A DNA stretch of 64,000 nt. Source: JAVBMJ01 sp031551275. GTDB lineage: Bacteria; Bacteroidota; Bacteroidia; Bacteroidales; Rikenellaceae. The notes beneath the pieces were generated by a model. That model saw nothing but the letters and a program-made list of their open reading frames with translations, made no database searches and had not been told where the DNA came from. This document shows positions 7,320 through 15,086 of this stretch, one piece after another. The position numbers and the translations under genes are program-made. The stretch is taken from assembly GCA_031551275.1 (NCBI GenBank), contig JAVBNX010000017.1, forward strand, positions 1-64,000, read 5' to 3'. Within the stretch, counting starts at the first letter, position 1. Each line of letters starts with the position of its first letter.

Positions 7320-9455
7320 TTAGTTGCCTTCCGGCTTGGGGATAAGCGCCTTGCGGGAGAGTTTCAACTTGTTGGTCTTGGGATCGACGCCGATCAGTTT
7401 GACCTCGATCATATCGCCCTCCTTCAGACCGGTTTGGTCCATCGTCTCGAAACGCTTGTGGTCGAGCTCCGAGAGGTGCAGCAGGGCGTCCTTGCCCGGC
7501 AAAATCTCGACGAACGCGCCGAAAGCGACGATGGTCTTGACCTTGCCCATGTAGACCTCGCCCACTTCGGGAACGGCCACGATGCCCTTCACACGGTTCA
7601 GAGCGGCATCCAAAGCGTCCTTGTCGGGGCCGAAGATGTCCACAAAGCCTTTGTTGTCGGCCTCGGTGATGGTGATGGTCGTGCCGGTGGTCTTTTGGAT
7701 CTCCTGGATTACCTTGCCGCCCGGGCCGATCACGGCGCCGATGAAATCGCTCGGGATAACGATCTGTACGATCCTGGGCACGAAGGGCTTGAGGTCCTCG
7801 CGGGGTTCGGACATGGTCTTCATCATCTCGCCCAGGATGTGCATCCTGCCTGCGCGGGCCTGCTCCAAAGCGGCGGCCAGCACCTCGTAGGGAAGGCCGT
7901 CGACCTTGATATCCATTTGGGTGGCGGTAATACCGTCCTTGGTACCGGCCACCTTGAAGTCCATATCGCCCAAGTGGTCCTCGTCGCCGAGAATGTCGGA
8001 CAAAACGGCGAATTTACCCGACTTGGTGTCGGTGATCAGGCCCATGGCGATCCCGGAAACGGGTTTTTTGATTTTCAAACCCGAATCCATCAGGGCCAGC
8101 GTGCCGGCGCAAACGGTAGCCATCGAAGAGGAACCGTTCGACTCGAGGATTTCGGAGACCACACGTACGGCGTAGGGATTCTCCTCGCCTACGGGAACCA
8201 TCGGCTTCAAAGCCCTGAAAGCCAGGTTGCCGTGGCCGATCTCACGGCGCGAAAGGCCGCGTGCGGGACGCGCCTCGCCCGTCGAGAAGGGCGGGAAGTT
8301 GTAGTGCAGCACGAACTGCTCGGTGCCTTGTACCAGCACCTGGTCGATCATCTTCTCGTCGAGCTTGGTTCCCAGCGTGACGGTGGTCAGCGACTGGGTT
8401 TCGCCGCGGGTAAAGATCGCCGAGCCGTGGGCGGCGGGCAGGTAGTCCACCTCGCTCCAGATCGGGCGGATCTGGTCGGTCTTACGGCCGTCCAAACGGA
8501 TGCCCTCGTCGAGGATCATGTTGCGCATCGCGGGCTTGAGCACGTTGTCGTGGTAGTATTTTTTAATAAGGGGCAACCTTACCGCAAGCTCCTCTTCGTT
8601 GTAGCGGGCGCAGAACTCCTTCTCGATCGCGTCGAATTTCTCGAAACGCTCGTGCTTGGCGCTCTGTGCGCGGGCCACGTCGTAGGTTTTCTGGTAGGTC
8701 TCCTTGACGACCAGGGCGCGGAGCTCCTCGTCGTTGATCTCGTGGTTGTAGGTGCGTTTGACATCCTTGCCAAGCTCTTTGGAGAGCTCGATCTGGATGG
8801 CGCAATGCTTTTTGATCTCCTCGTGGGCAAGCTTGATGGCTTCCAGCATTTCGGCCTCGGAAACCTCCTTCATTTCACCCTCGACCATCAAAATGTTGTC
8901 GATGGTGGCGCCGACCATGATGTCCAGATCGCAATCCTTCATCTGGCTGAAAGTGGGGTTGATGACCCATTGTCCGTTTACCCTGGCAACCCTCACTTCG
9001 GAGATCGGGCCGGCGAAAGGCACATCCGAAACAGCCAAAGCGGCCGAAGCGGCCAGGCCTGCCAGCGCGTCGGGCTGGATATCCTTGTCGGCCGAGATCA
9101 ACGTAACGTTCACGAACACCTCGGCGTGGTAATCGTCGGGGAACAGGGGGCGCAAAGCACGGTCGATCAGCCTGGAAACCAGGATCTCGTTGTCATTGGG
9201 CCTGGCCTCCCTTTTCAGAAAACCTCCGGGGTAGCGGCCGCAAGCGGCGTATTTCTCTTTATACTCCACCGAAAGGGGCATAAAGTCGCAGTCGGGCTTG
9301 GCCTCAGTGGCGGCGACCACGGTGGCCAGCAGCATGGTGTCGCCTTGCTTGACCACTACCGAACCGTCGGCCTGCTTGGCCAGTTTGCCGGTTTCGATCT
9401 CGATCGTCCGGCCGTCTGCCAAAGCGATCGTCTTCTTCGTTGCGTTGTACATCAT
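7320..9455 (-). CDS. pnp: Polyribonucleotide nucleotidyltransferase (PNPase)
   Basis: 3'-5' phosphorolytic exoribonuclease, 711 residues, a normal family length. Two RNase PH domains surround a helical linker; the second carries the FSTGEARPARGLSRREIGHG region and the active-site segment ILGDEDHLGDMDFK. A KH domain with the GxxG loop VIGPGGK (near residue 566) and a C-terminal S1 domain (GEVYMGKVKTIVAFGAFVEI) follow. The start MMYNATKK at 9455 is chosen because upstream codons run into the rpsO-pnp hairpins. It lies downstream of rpsO, the classical order, and probably shares its promoter. Confidence 0.97.
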   Translation of the reverse strand: MMYNATKKTIALADGRTIEIETGKLAKQADGSVVVKQGDTMLLATVVAATEAKPDCDFMPLSVEYKEKYAACGRYPGGFLKREARPNDNEILVSRLIDRALRPLFPDDYHAEVFVNVTLISADKDIQPDALAGLAASAALAVSDVPFAGPISEVRVARVNGQWVINPTFSQMKDCDLDIMVGATIDNILMVEGEMKEVSEAEMLEAIKLAHEEIKKHCAIQIELSKELGKDVKRTYNHEINDEELRALVVKETYQKTYDVARAQSAKHERFEKFDAIEKEFCARYNEEELAVRLPLIKKYYHDNVLKPAMRNMILDEGIRLDGRKTDQIRPIWSEVDYLPAAHGSAIFTRGETQSLTTVTLGTKLDEKMIDQVLVQGTEQFVLHYNFPPFSTGEARPARGLSRREIGHGNLAFRALKPMVPVGEENPYAVRVVSEILESNGSSSMATVCAGTLALMDSGLKIKKPVSGIAMGLITDTKSGKFAVLSDILGDEDHLGDMDFKVAGTKDGITATQMDIKVDGLPYEVLAAALEQARAGRMHILGEMMKTMSEPREDLKPFVPRIVQIVIPSDFIGAVIGPGGKVIQEIQKTTGTTITITEADNKGFVDIFGPDKDALDAALNRVKGIVAVPEVGEVYMGKVKTIVAFGAFVEILPGKDALLHLSELDHKRFETMDQTGLKEGDMIEVKLIGVDPKTNKLKLSRKALIPKPEGN

Positions 9456-9496
9456 CTTCGTCTTATTTTTTTCGTCGTTGTTTCCCCGTTTAAGCA

Positions 9497-9527
9497 ATAA
9501 AGGCAATTTGTGGTAAATTGCCTTTAT
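9497..9527 (-). promoter_or_regulatory. 13-bp perfect hairpin in the pnp leader
   Basis: ATAAAGGCAATTT and its exact complement are separated by five bases (gtggt on plus). The stem lies between the rpsO stop and the pnp start and has no U-tract after it, so it looks more like an RNA processing or control site than a terminator. Confidence 0.7.
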
Positions 9528-9531
9528 CGCC

Positions 9532-9551
9532 AACCGTACTGCAATACGGTT
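9532..9551 (-). promoter_or_regulatory. Second hairpin directly after rpsO
   Basis: AACCGTA and TACGGTT pair around a 6-base loop. The stem begins one base after the rpsO stop codon and precedes the longer hairpin at 9497-9527. Confidence 0.6.
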
Positions 9552-9552
9552 C

Positions 9553-9825
9553 TTATTTCCTCAGGCCCAGAGCCTTGATGATCGCGCGGTAACGCTCGAT
9601 ATCCACTTTCTTGAGGTAGTCGAGCATGCTGCGGCGCTTACCTACCAGTTTGAGAAGGGCGCGCTGGGTGCCGAAATCCTTCCTGTTCTTTTTGAGGTGT
9701 TCGGTCAGGTGGGCAATGCGGTAGGAAAAAAGGGCTACCTGGCTCTCGGCGGAACCCGAGTCGTTGTTTGCCTTGCCGTACGTTTGAAAAAGCTCCTGCT
9801 TTTTCTCTGAAGTTAAATAGTTCAT
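9553..9825 (-). CDS. rpsO: Small ribosomal subunit protein uS15
   Basis: 16S rRNA-binding protein of the 30S platform, 90 residues, almost exactly the family length of 89. The start MNYLTSEKKQELF at 9825 is chosen on length and similarity; earlier codons in frame would add an unrelated basic tail. The signature blocks GSAESQVALFSYRIAHLTEHLK (shortened here: GSAESQVALFSYRI) and GKRRSMLDYL are present. It is the first gene of the rpsO-pnp unit. A leader of about 60 bases separates it from its promoter, leaving room for the translational feedback known for this gene in other bacteria. Confidence 0.97.
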   Translation of the reverse strand: MNYLTSEKKQELFQTYGKANNDSGSAESQVALFSYRIAHLTEHLKKNRKDFGTQRALLKLVGKRRSMLDYLKKVDIERYRAIIKALGLRK

Positions 9826-9888
9826 TATTAAAATTTTAACATCTGCTTTACGACGCATCGACACCTTATCGGTAACGCCAAAGCGGCA

Positions 9889-9896
9889 CAAAGGTA
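9889..9896 (-). promoter_or_regulatory. -7 promoter element for rpsO-pnp
   Basis: TACCTTTG on the minus strand matches TAnnTTTG; TTGTC lies about 10-15 bases upstream. It is 64 bases upstream of the rpsO start. Confidence 0.6.
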
Positions 9897-9936
9897 CATT
9901 ATTTTCGACAAGATGGCAAGTTATCTACAAAATTTT

Positions 9937-9944
9937 TAACTTTG
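9937..9944 (+). promoter_or_regulatory. -7 promoter element for apbE operon
   Basis: TAACTTTG on the plus strand matches TAnnTTTG and lies 24 bases before the apbE ATG, back to back with the rpsO promoter. Confidence 0.6.
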
Positions 9945-9968
9945 TCGTACCGAATTTCAATCCTGTAC

Positions 9969-10949
9969 ATGAAAAGATTACTCGCAGCCGCGTTCGCGGT
10001 TCTGTTGTCGGCCGGGCTTGCCGGCTGCAAAAAACTCCAGACGACCATCATAGACGGCACGGGCCTGGGCACCACCTACCACATCGTGGTGCGCGGCCAT
10101 ATCGCCCAGGAGGAGCTCCGCACCCTGGTCGATTCGCTGATGGAGACCGCCGATGACTCCTACTCCATTTTCAACCCCAACTCGCTGCTGAGCAGGCTCA
10201 ACCGCGGCGAGACCAACGTGGCCGACAACCACATCGTCCAGTGCCTCGAGCTGGCCCGCTACGTGAGCGAGCAGAGCGGCGGGCTCTACGACGTGACGGT
10301 CAAACCGTTGGTCCAGGCGTGGGGTTTTACCGGCCAGGAGGGGCAGCTCAATCCCAACCTCGACTCGATCATGCCCTATATCGGTTATAAAAAGGTATCC
10401 GTGGAGGGACTGACCATCCACCGCCCCCGGGGGTTGCAGATCGATTTGAACTCGATCGCCAAGGGCTACACGGTCGATCTGATCGCCCGGGAGATCGCTA
10501 CGCGCGGCGCGGAGAACTACCTGGTCGAGGTGGGCGGCGAGATCGCCTGCCGGGGTACCAACGCCAAGGGCAAACCCTGGACCGTGGGGATCGACCGCCC
10601 CGAGGAAGGCAATTACGCCCCGGGGCAGGACATCGTATCGGTCGTATCGCTTACCAACGCGGGACTGGCCACGTCGGGCAACTACCGCAACTTCCGCATC
10701 GACGAGAACGGCAAGGTCATATCGCACACCATCAACCCGTTGACCGGCTACCCCGAGCGCAACGACATGCTCTCGGCCACCATCATCGCCCCAACCTGTG
10801 CCATCGCCGACGCCTACGCCTCGATGATGATGCTGATCGGCTCGGAGCGGGCGATCGAGTTCCTTGAAAATTCGACCGACCTGAAGGGCGAGTTGCTCTT
10901 TTCCAACCACAAGGGCCGTATGCTCAGGTTCTCAACCATAGAAGAATAG
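9969..10949 (+). CDS. apbE: FAD:protein FMN transferase (ApbE), lipoprotein
   Basis: Transfers FMN from FAD to Thr/Ser of target flavoproteins on the periplasmic face. The protein has 326 residues with start MKRLLAAAF and lipobox SAGLAGC near residue 20, so it is a membrane-anchored lipoprotein. Family blocks are EVGGEIACRGTN, the HTINPLTGYP segment and a DAYASMMML segment with the metal-binding Asp. The next gene begins 2 bases after the stop. No Nqr, Rnf or other flavinylated target is coded in this window, so the substrate is elsewhere. Confidence 0.95.
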   Translation: MKRLLAAAFAVLLSAGLAGCKKLQTTIIDGTGLGTTYHIVVRGHIAQEELRTLVDSLMETADDSYSIFNPNSLLSRLNRGETNVADNHIVQCLELARYVSEQSGGLYDVTVKPLVQAWGFTGQEGQLNPNLDSIMPYIGYKKVSVEGLTIHRPRGLQIDLNSIAKGYTVDLIAREIATRGAENYLVEVGGEIACRGTNAKGKPWTVGIDRPEEGNYAPGQDIVSVVSLTNAGLATSGNYRNFRIDENGKVISHTINPLTGYPERNDMLSATIIAPTCAIADAYASMMMLIGSERAIEFLENSTDLKGELLFSNHKGRMLRFSTIEE

Positions 10950-10951
10950 GT

Positions 10952-11854
10952 GTGAAAAAGGTAAAGTTCGTCTACAACCCCCTCTCGGGCGAGTCGGTCA
11001 TTACCGAAATGCTGGACCAGATCGTGGCGGTCTACCAGCGCCAGGGCTTCCAGATCGTCCCCTACCGTCTGACCTTCGACGGCAACCCCGACGCCGAGGT
11101 GCTCGACGGGGTGGACGACACATGGCACCACATTTTGATCGCCGGGGGAGACGGCACGGTCAACTACGTGGTCAACCTGCTCAAAAAGAACAATCTGGAC
11201 GTCCCCATCTCCGTGCTTCCCACCGGCACGGCCAACGACTTCGCCATGCTGCTCGGCATTCCCAACGACATCATCCGGGCCTGCAAGCGCATCCTCGCGG
11301 GGCAGGTACGCCCCATCGACATCGGGCGGGTAAACGGCCAATACTTCGTCAACATCTTCTCCTGCGGGCTGTTCGCCGAAGTCTCGCAGCGCACGCCCAC
11401 CTTCTTTAAGAACACCTTCGGGCGGATGGCCTATTACTTCGGGGGGCTGGGCGAGATCTCCCGCATCCACCGCATGCACCTGAAGATAACCTCCGACGGC
11501 GGCGACTTCGAGGGTTCGTCGCTGATCTTCTTCGTCTTCAACGGCCGCACAGCGGGCAACCTGCCGATCGGCTACCTCTCCGAGATCGACGACGGATACC
11601 TGGACGTGCTGATCGTCAAGGGCGACAACCCGATCGAGAACATGCGCACCGTGTTCCACTACCTGGCGCGCGCCACGGGCGAGTACCCCCCGGGCATGGT
11701 CCACATCCGCTGCACCCGCCTGACGGCCACCTCCGACAGCGCGCGCTCGACCGACGTGGACGGCCAGAGCGGCCCGAGCTTCCCGATCGAGATTACCTGC
11801 CACCGGGGCGCGCAACGGGTCATCTTCCCCGCGCCCGCCAAAACCAGACTATAA
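10952..11854 (+). CDS. Diacylglycerol kinase family lipid kinase (YegS/DgkB-like)
   Basis: ATP-dependent lipid kinase fold, 300 residues, cytoplasmic and membrane-associated. The catalytic-domain motif AGGDGTVNYVVN lies near residue 65 and PTGTANDFA near residue 90. The GTG start at 10952 is preferred: it is 2 bases after the apbE stop and the protein aligns from there (VKKVKFVYNPLSG). It sits in a probable three-gene unit with apbE and the DUF1080 gene. The lipid substrate cannot be read from sequence. Confidence 0.9.
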   Translation: MKKVKFVYNPLSGESVITEMLDQIVAVYQRQGFQIVPYRLTFDGNPDAEVLDGVDDTWHHILIAGGDGTVNYVVNLLKKNNLDVPISVLPTGTANDFAMLLGIPNDIIRACKRILAGQVRPIDIGRVNGQYFVNIFSCGLFAEVSQRTPTFFKNTFGRMAYYFGGLGEISRIHRMHLKITSDGGDFEGSSLIFFVFNGRTAGNLPIGYLSEIDDGYLDVLIVKGDNPIENMRTVFHYLARATGEYPPGMVHIRCTRLTATSDSARSTDVDGQSGPSFPIEITCHRGAQRVIFPAPAKTRL

Positions 11855-11857
11855 GTT

Positions 11858-12562
11858 ATGAAAAACGTCCTTACGTTTTTGCTGTTCTGCAGCGCGTCGC
11901 TGACCGTTTCTGCGCAGCCCGAATTGACCGCGCAGGAGCCCGAGCAGGGCTTCCGGTCCATCTTCGACGGGAAAACGTTGGACGGATGGAGCTACGATCC
12001 GGTTTACTGGAGCGTCCGCGACGGGGCGATCAGGGGCGAGGTCACCCCCGAGACGCTGCTCGAGCGCAACACGTTCATCATCTGGCAGGGCGGGCAACCC
12101 TCCGATTTCGAGTTCAAACTCGAATACCGCGTCTCGGCGCTGGGCAACAGCGGGATCAACTACCGCAGTTCATTGGTCGAGGACACGCCCTACGCCCTGA
12201 AGGGCTACCAGTTGGATATCGACGGGGAGATGCGCTGGACGGGGCAGAATTACGAAGAAAGGGCGCGCACGTTCCTTGCCTTGCGGGGCCAAGCCACGAT
12301 GATCGAGCCCGGGCAAAAGCCCTATCTGGTCGCCTCGCTGGGCACTCCCGAGGAGTTGGGCGCGCTGGTCTGTGACGGTTGGAACACAGTCCACCTGATC
12401 GCGAGGGGCAACACGCTGATCCATATCGTCAACGGGCGGGTAATGAGCGTCGTGGTCGATCAGGACACCGAAAAACGCACTGAAAGCGGATTGATCGGCG
12501 TCCAGGTCCACGTCGGGCCTCCCATGACGGTCGAATTCCGCAACATACGGATCAAGGAGTAA
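11858..12562 (+). CDS. Secreted DUF1080 (3-keto-disaccharide hydrolase-type) protein
   Basis: Periplasmic or surface protein of 234 residues with a signal peptide ending near SAQ (residues 1-20). The DUF1080 fold is shown by FDGKTLDGWSY near the start, the core NSGINYRS block, the GYQLDIDGEM block and the WNTVHLIARGNTLIHIVNGRV stretch near residue 175 (a lectin-like jelly roll). Some family members hydrolyse 3-keto-glycosides; the activity of this one is inference. It follows the lipid kinase gene by 3 bases. Confidence 0.85.
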   Translation: MKNVLTFLLFCSASLTVSAQPELTAQEPEQGFRSIFDGKTLDGWSYDPVYWSVRDGAIRGEVTPETLLERNTFIIWQGGQPSDFEFKLEYRVSALGNSGINYRSSLVEDTPYALKGYQLDIDGEMRWTGQNYEERARTFLALRGQATMIEPGQKPYLVASLGTPEELGALVCDGWNTVHLIARGNTLIHIVNGRVMSVVVDQDTEKRTESGLIGVQVHVGPPMTVEFRNIRIKE

Positions 12563-12578
12563 GCTCCCCCGGCGGTCT

Positions 12579-12968
12579 TTACCGTTCGCCGCCCGAATCC
12601 CTGACCGCGACGGTCTCGATCTCGACCTTGACGCCCATCGGCAGCGCGGCAACCTGGTAGCAGACGCGGGCGGGCATGTCTTCGGTGTAGTAGCGGGCGT
12701 AGACCTCGTTCATCGCCCCGAAATCGCTCATGTCGGAGAGCAGGACGGTCGATTTGACCACGTCCTGGGGCGCGTAGCCCGCCGCGTCGAGGATCGCCCA
12801 GACGTTGTCTAGGCAGCGGGCGGTCTGCTCGGAGATCGTGGCGGGGACGGTTTTATCGGGATTCAGGGGCAACTGGCCTGACACGTAGAGCGTTCCGTTG
12901 GCCTCGACGGCCTGCGAGTAGGGTCCGACGGCCGCGGGGGCCTCTTCGGTAACAATGATGCGTTTCAT
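12579..12968 (-). CDS. ridA: RidA family enamine/imine deaminase
   Basis: Hydrolyses reactive 2-aminoacrylate-type enamines made by PLP enzymes. The 129 residues match the family length. Signatures are GPYSQAVEANGTLYVSGQ near residues 15-32 and PARVCYQVAALPMG with the substrate-carboxylate Arg near residue 105. It is convergent with the DUF1080 gene (16-base gap) and lies 27 bases after the start-proximal stop of the next upstream minus-strand gene. Confidence 0.93.
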   Translation of the reverse strand: MKRIIVTEEAPAAVGPYSQAVEANGTLYVSGQLPLNPDKTVPATISEQTARCLDNVWAILDAAGYAPQDVVKSTVLLSDMSDFGAMNEVYARYYTEDMPARVCYQVAALPMGVKVEIETVAVRDSGGER

Positions 12969-12995
12969 TCGTATAATTTCGTGAATTCCGTTATC

Positions 12996-14447
12996 CTATT
13001 CAAAAAAGAGTTTGGGGTAGGTAGGGGTCGTTGAATTTCCAAGTGTTTTCCAGTACTTTCCGCTCCCCGAACCGTCGCCAATCCCCCACTCGCTCCACTC
13101 CTGGGCCGACGGCCAGGCGGAGGAAGAAAATTCGGGTGTGTCGGCGAGGTGGGGAGGGGGTGAGAATTCAAAGGACCCCACCCCCGAGGAGGCGCTCGGC
13201 GAAGGCCACTTCAACCAATAACAGGAAACGATGGCGGTCTGGTAGAGGCGTTCGTGGTGTCCGCATATCCCGCCGTTGATCTTTCCACTCACGCTGCCCG
13301 TATTGTAACACGACTGCATAAGGACTTGCCGGTCTATATCGGTATATCGCCCTGCGATTCCCCCGGCGTAAGCAGATTCCGGCCCGTCGCTGCAATACAC
13401 CGCTCCGGTATTGTAGCAAGCTTTGACGGGGCAGCCCGACACATAACCCGCAATCCCCCCGGCATAATTTTCCGCCTGGACCACGCCTGTGTTGTAGCAG
13501 GCCAATATGGAACAATGCCCGGTAACAGCTGTGTGCGAGGTCTCGGCTTTGGCGCATACCCCGCCGGCCATCGCCACCCATACTCCGCCGACCTGCGCGG
13601 TATTGTAACAAGAAAATATCAGGGAATTGGCGCTATAAATAACCCCGGCGACGAGTGCAGGGTTGTGCTCCGTGCCTGTAGCGGTAACAGACCCTGCGTT
13701 GTAGCAACGAACCACCGAATCGGCGAATAAGGCAACCCCGGCACCCAGAGGGGTGTCCCCGCTTTCATCCGCCACACAGACGATCGATCCGGTGTTGTAA
13801 GAGTCGGCGACTTTACATTCGGAGGAAAAAGCCACGCCGGCTGCCTGCACTCCCCGGATATTGGCCCCATTCGAGCAGGAAGTGACCGAGCCGTAGGCAT
13901 TGACGCACACCCCCGCAGCCAGGGACCCCGTCACCTGCCCCGACGCCACACGGAGGTTTTTAATTTCGTTCGCACGACCGAACAACGCAACCCCATAGTT
14001 GCCGTCGTACTCGGTAATCTTCAAATTGGAGATCGAGTGGCCCGCTCCGTCGAAAACCGCCGCCAACAGTTTGTTCGTGGCGAGTGCGATGGGCGTCCAT
14101 TCTTTGTTATTGAGATCCAGGTCGTTGGATAGCGTGAAAGTATAGCCTTCGAACGTGTTGTCCACCACGTCCACGTCTCCGTTGGTGGCTGCCGAGAGCC
14201 AGGCCAGCTCGGTAACCGAGCGGATGGTAATGTTCTTGCGGTTGTAGACCCCGCCCGGAGGGCTTATCGAGACGCCGTCCCAGACCAGCACGACCGGTCC
14301 GGCCACAGGGTCTGGATCGCCGTTGCCATTGCCGTTACCGTTGCCATTCCCGTTATCGTCAGGGTCTTCGCCCGGGGATCCGCACGACAGGAGCAATGCA
14401 CCCAGCAACAAAGCCGGGAAACGCCACAAGGTAAATTTTGTTCTCAT
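12996..14447 (-). CDS. Cys-rich repeat surface lipoprotein (GLUG-like)
   Basis: Lipoprotein of 483 residues; the lipobox is LLLSC at about residue 22, followed by the acidic GSPGEDPDD that favours surface display in Bacteroidetes. A Gly-Asn repeat tether (six GN units) follows. Residues 95-400 hold about eight repeats of 30-40 residues, each with C-Y-N-T/A-G and AGGIAG/AGGVCA-type turns, resembling GLUG or beta-helix ladders. About 20 Cys residues recur in step with the repeats, unusual for an exported Bacteroidetes protein. The C-terminal end is aromatic. Function unknown; an adhesin or glycan-binding role is a guess. Confidence 0.75.
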   Translation of the reverse strand: MRTKFTLWRFPALLLGALLLSCGSPGEDPDDNGNGNGNGNGNGDPDPVAGPVVLVWDGVSISPPGGVYNRKNITIRSVTELAWLSAATNGDVDVVDNTFEGYTFTLSNDLDLNNKEWTPIALATNKLLAAVFDGAGHSISNLKITEYDGNYGVALFGRANEIKNLRVASGQVTGSLAAGVCVNAYGSVTSCSNGANIRGVQAAGVAFSSECKVADSYNTGSIVCVADESGDTPLGAGVALFADSVVRCYNAGSVTATGTEHNPALVAGVIYSANSLIFSCYNTAQVGGVWVAMAGGVCAKAETSHTAVTGHCSILACYNTGVVQAENYAGGIAGYVSGCPVKACYNTGAVYCSDGPESAYAGGIAGRYTDIDRQVLMQSCYNTGSVSGKINGGICGHHERLYQTAIVSCYWLKWPSPSASSGVGSFEFSPPPHLADTPEFSSSAWPSAQEWSEWGIGDGSGSGKYWKTLGNSTTPTYPKLFFE

Positions 14448-14485
14448 AATAACTGAGGTTAGGTGAGTGTGCGTTTTCGTATGCT

Positions 14486-14493
14486 CAAATATA
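14486..14493 (-). promoter_or_regulatory. -7 promoter element for the Cys-rich lipoprotein
   Basis: TATATTTG on the minus strand, an exact TAnnTTTG match 39 bases before the ATG at 14447. Confidence 0.55.
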
Positions 14494-14543
14494 CAACTTT
14501 TTCACACCATACATACAGGTGGCGTAATTTTTCAGAAAAATAG

Positions 14544-14551
14544 TAACTTTG
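14544..14551 (+). promoter_or_regulatory. -7 promoter element for the META-domain lipoprotein
   Basis: TAACTTTG on the plus strand, 27 bases before the ATG at 14578. A T-tract (14528-14532) may serve as the -33 element. Confidence 0.6.
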
Positions 14552-14577
14552 CGCAGATTTCCCACCCGAAAGCACTT

Positions 14578-14994
14578 ATGAAAAAATCGATTACCTACCT
14601 CGCCGGCCTGTTTTATATAGCCCTTTTTATCACCTCCTGCTGCCCCTGCACGCGCATGGCGCGGGCGGTCAAGCCCCTGGCGGGCACGGCGTGGCAACTG
14701 GCCCAGATGGAGGGGCGCACCTTCGACGCGGCGGACGGCTACGTGTTGCGCTTTACCTCGGACGGGAAGGTGGCCGGGATCGCCCGATGCAACGCCATCG
14801 AGGGGACCTACCGCTCCAACGACGACGCCTTTTTGAAGATCGCCGCCACCGTGGGCGACAAAGAGTGCGCACAGGCGGCCACGGAGGCCAAGCTGGTCAG
14901 GCTGCTGGGCACGGTCGACCACTACCAAATGGACGGCTACACCATGCTGCTGTTCAGCAACGGCGAGATGATCCTTGCCTTCGAAGGGAAGTAA
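14578..14994 (+). CDS. META-domain (HslJ-like) lipoprotein
   Basis: Envelope lipoprotein of 138 residues with start MKKSITYLAGLF at 14578; lipobox LFITSC near residue 20. The META fold is suggested by GTAWQLAQMEGR, then DGKVAGIARCNAIEGTYRS with the typical G.x.xCN motif, and the closing YTMLLFSNGEMILAF block. Related proteins (HslJ) are linked to stress or antibiotic resistance in other bacteria, but this role is not shown here. It is monocistronic by its own promoter and followed 92 bases later by a separate promoter and gene. Confidence 0.85.
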   Translation: MKKSITYLAGLFYIALFITSCCPCTRMARAVKPLAGTAWQLAQMEGRTFDAADGYVLRFTSDGKVAGIARCNAIEGTYRSNDDAFLKIAATVGDKECAQAATEAKLVRLLGTVDHYQMDGYTMLLFSNGEMILAFEGK

Positions 14995-15053
14995 CCCGGC
15001 GGAACTATACAATTTCTTAACACGTTTTCGGAATAACGTGGGGTCCGGGCCGC

Positions 15054-15061
15054 TAAATTTG
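15054..15061 (+). promoter_or_regulatory. -7 promoter element for trkH-type gene
   Basis: TAAATTTG on the plus strand matches TAnnTTTG and lies 26 bases before the ATG at 15087. A TTTTCG stretch at 15025-15030 may be part of the upstream element. Confidence 0.55.
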
Positions 15062-15086
15062 CGCCCTGTTCCAATGGACCCCGCTT

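Noticed and set aside
7434..9500. A 688-codon open frame antisense to pnp.
   Set aside because: A shadow of GC-rich codon use; the pnp frame is certain.
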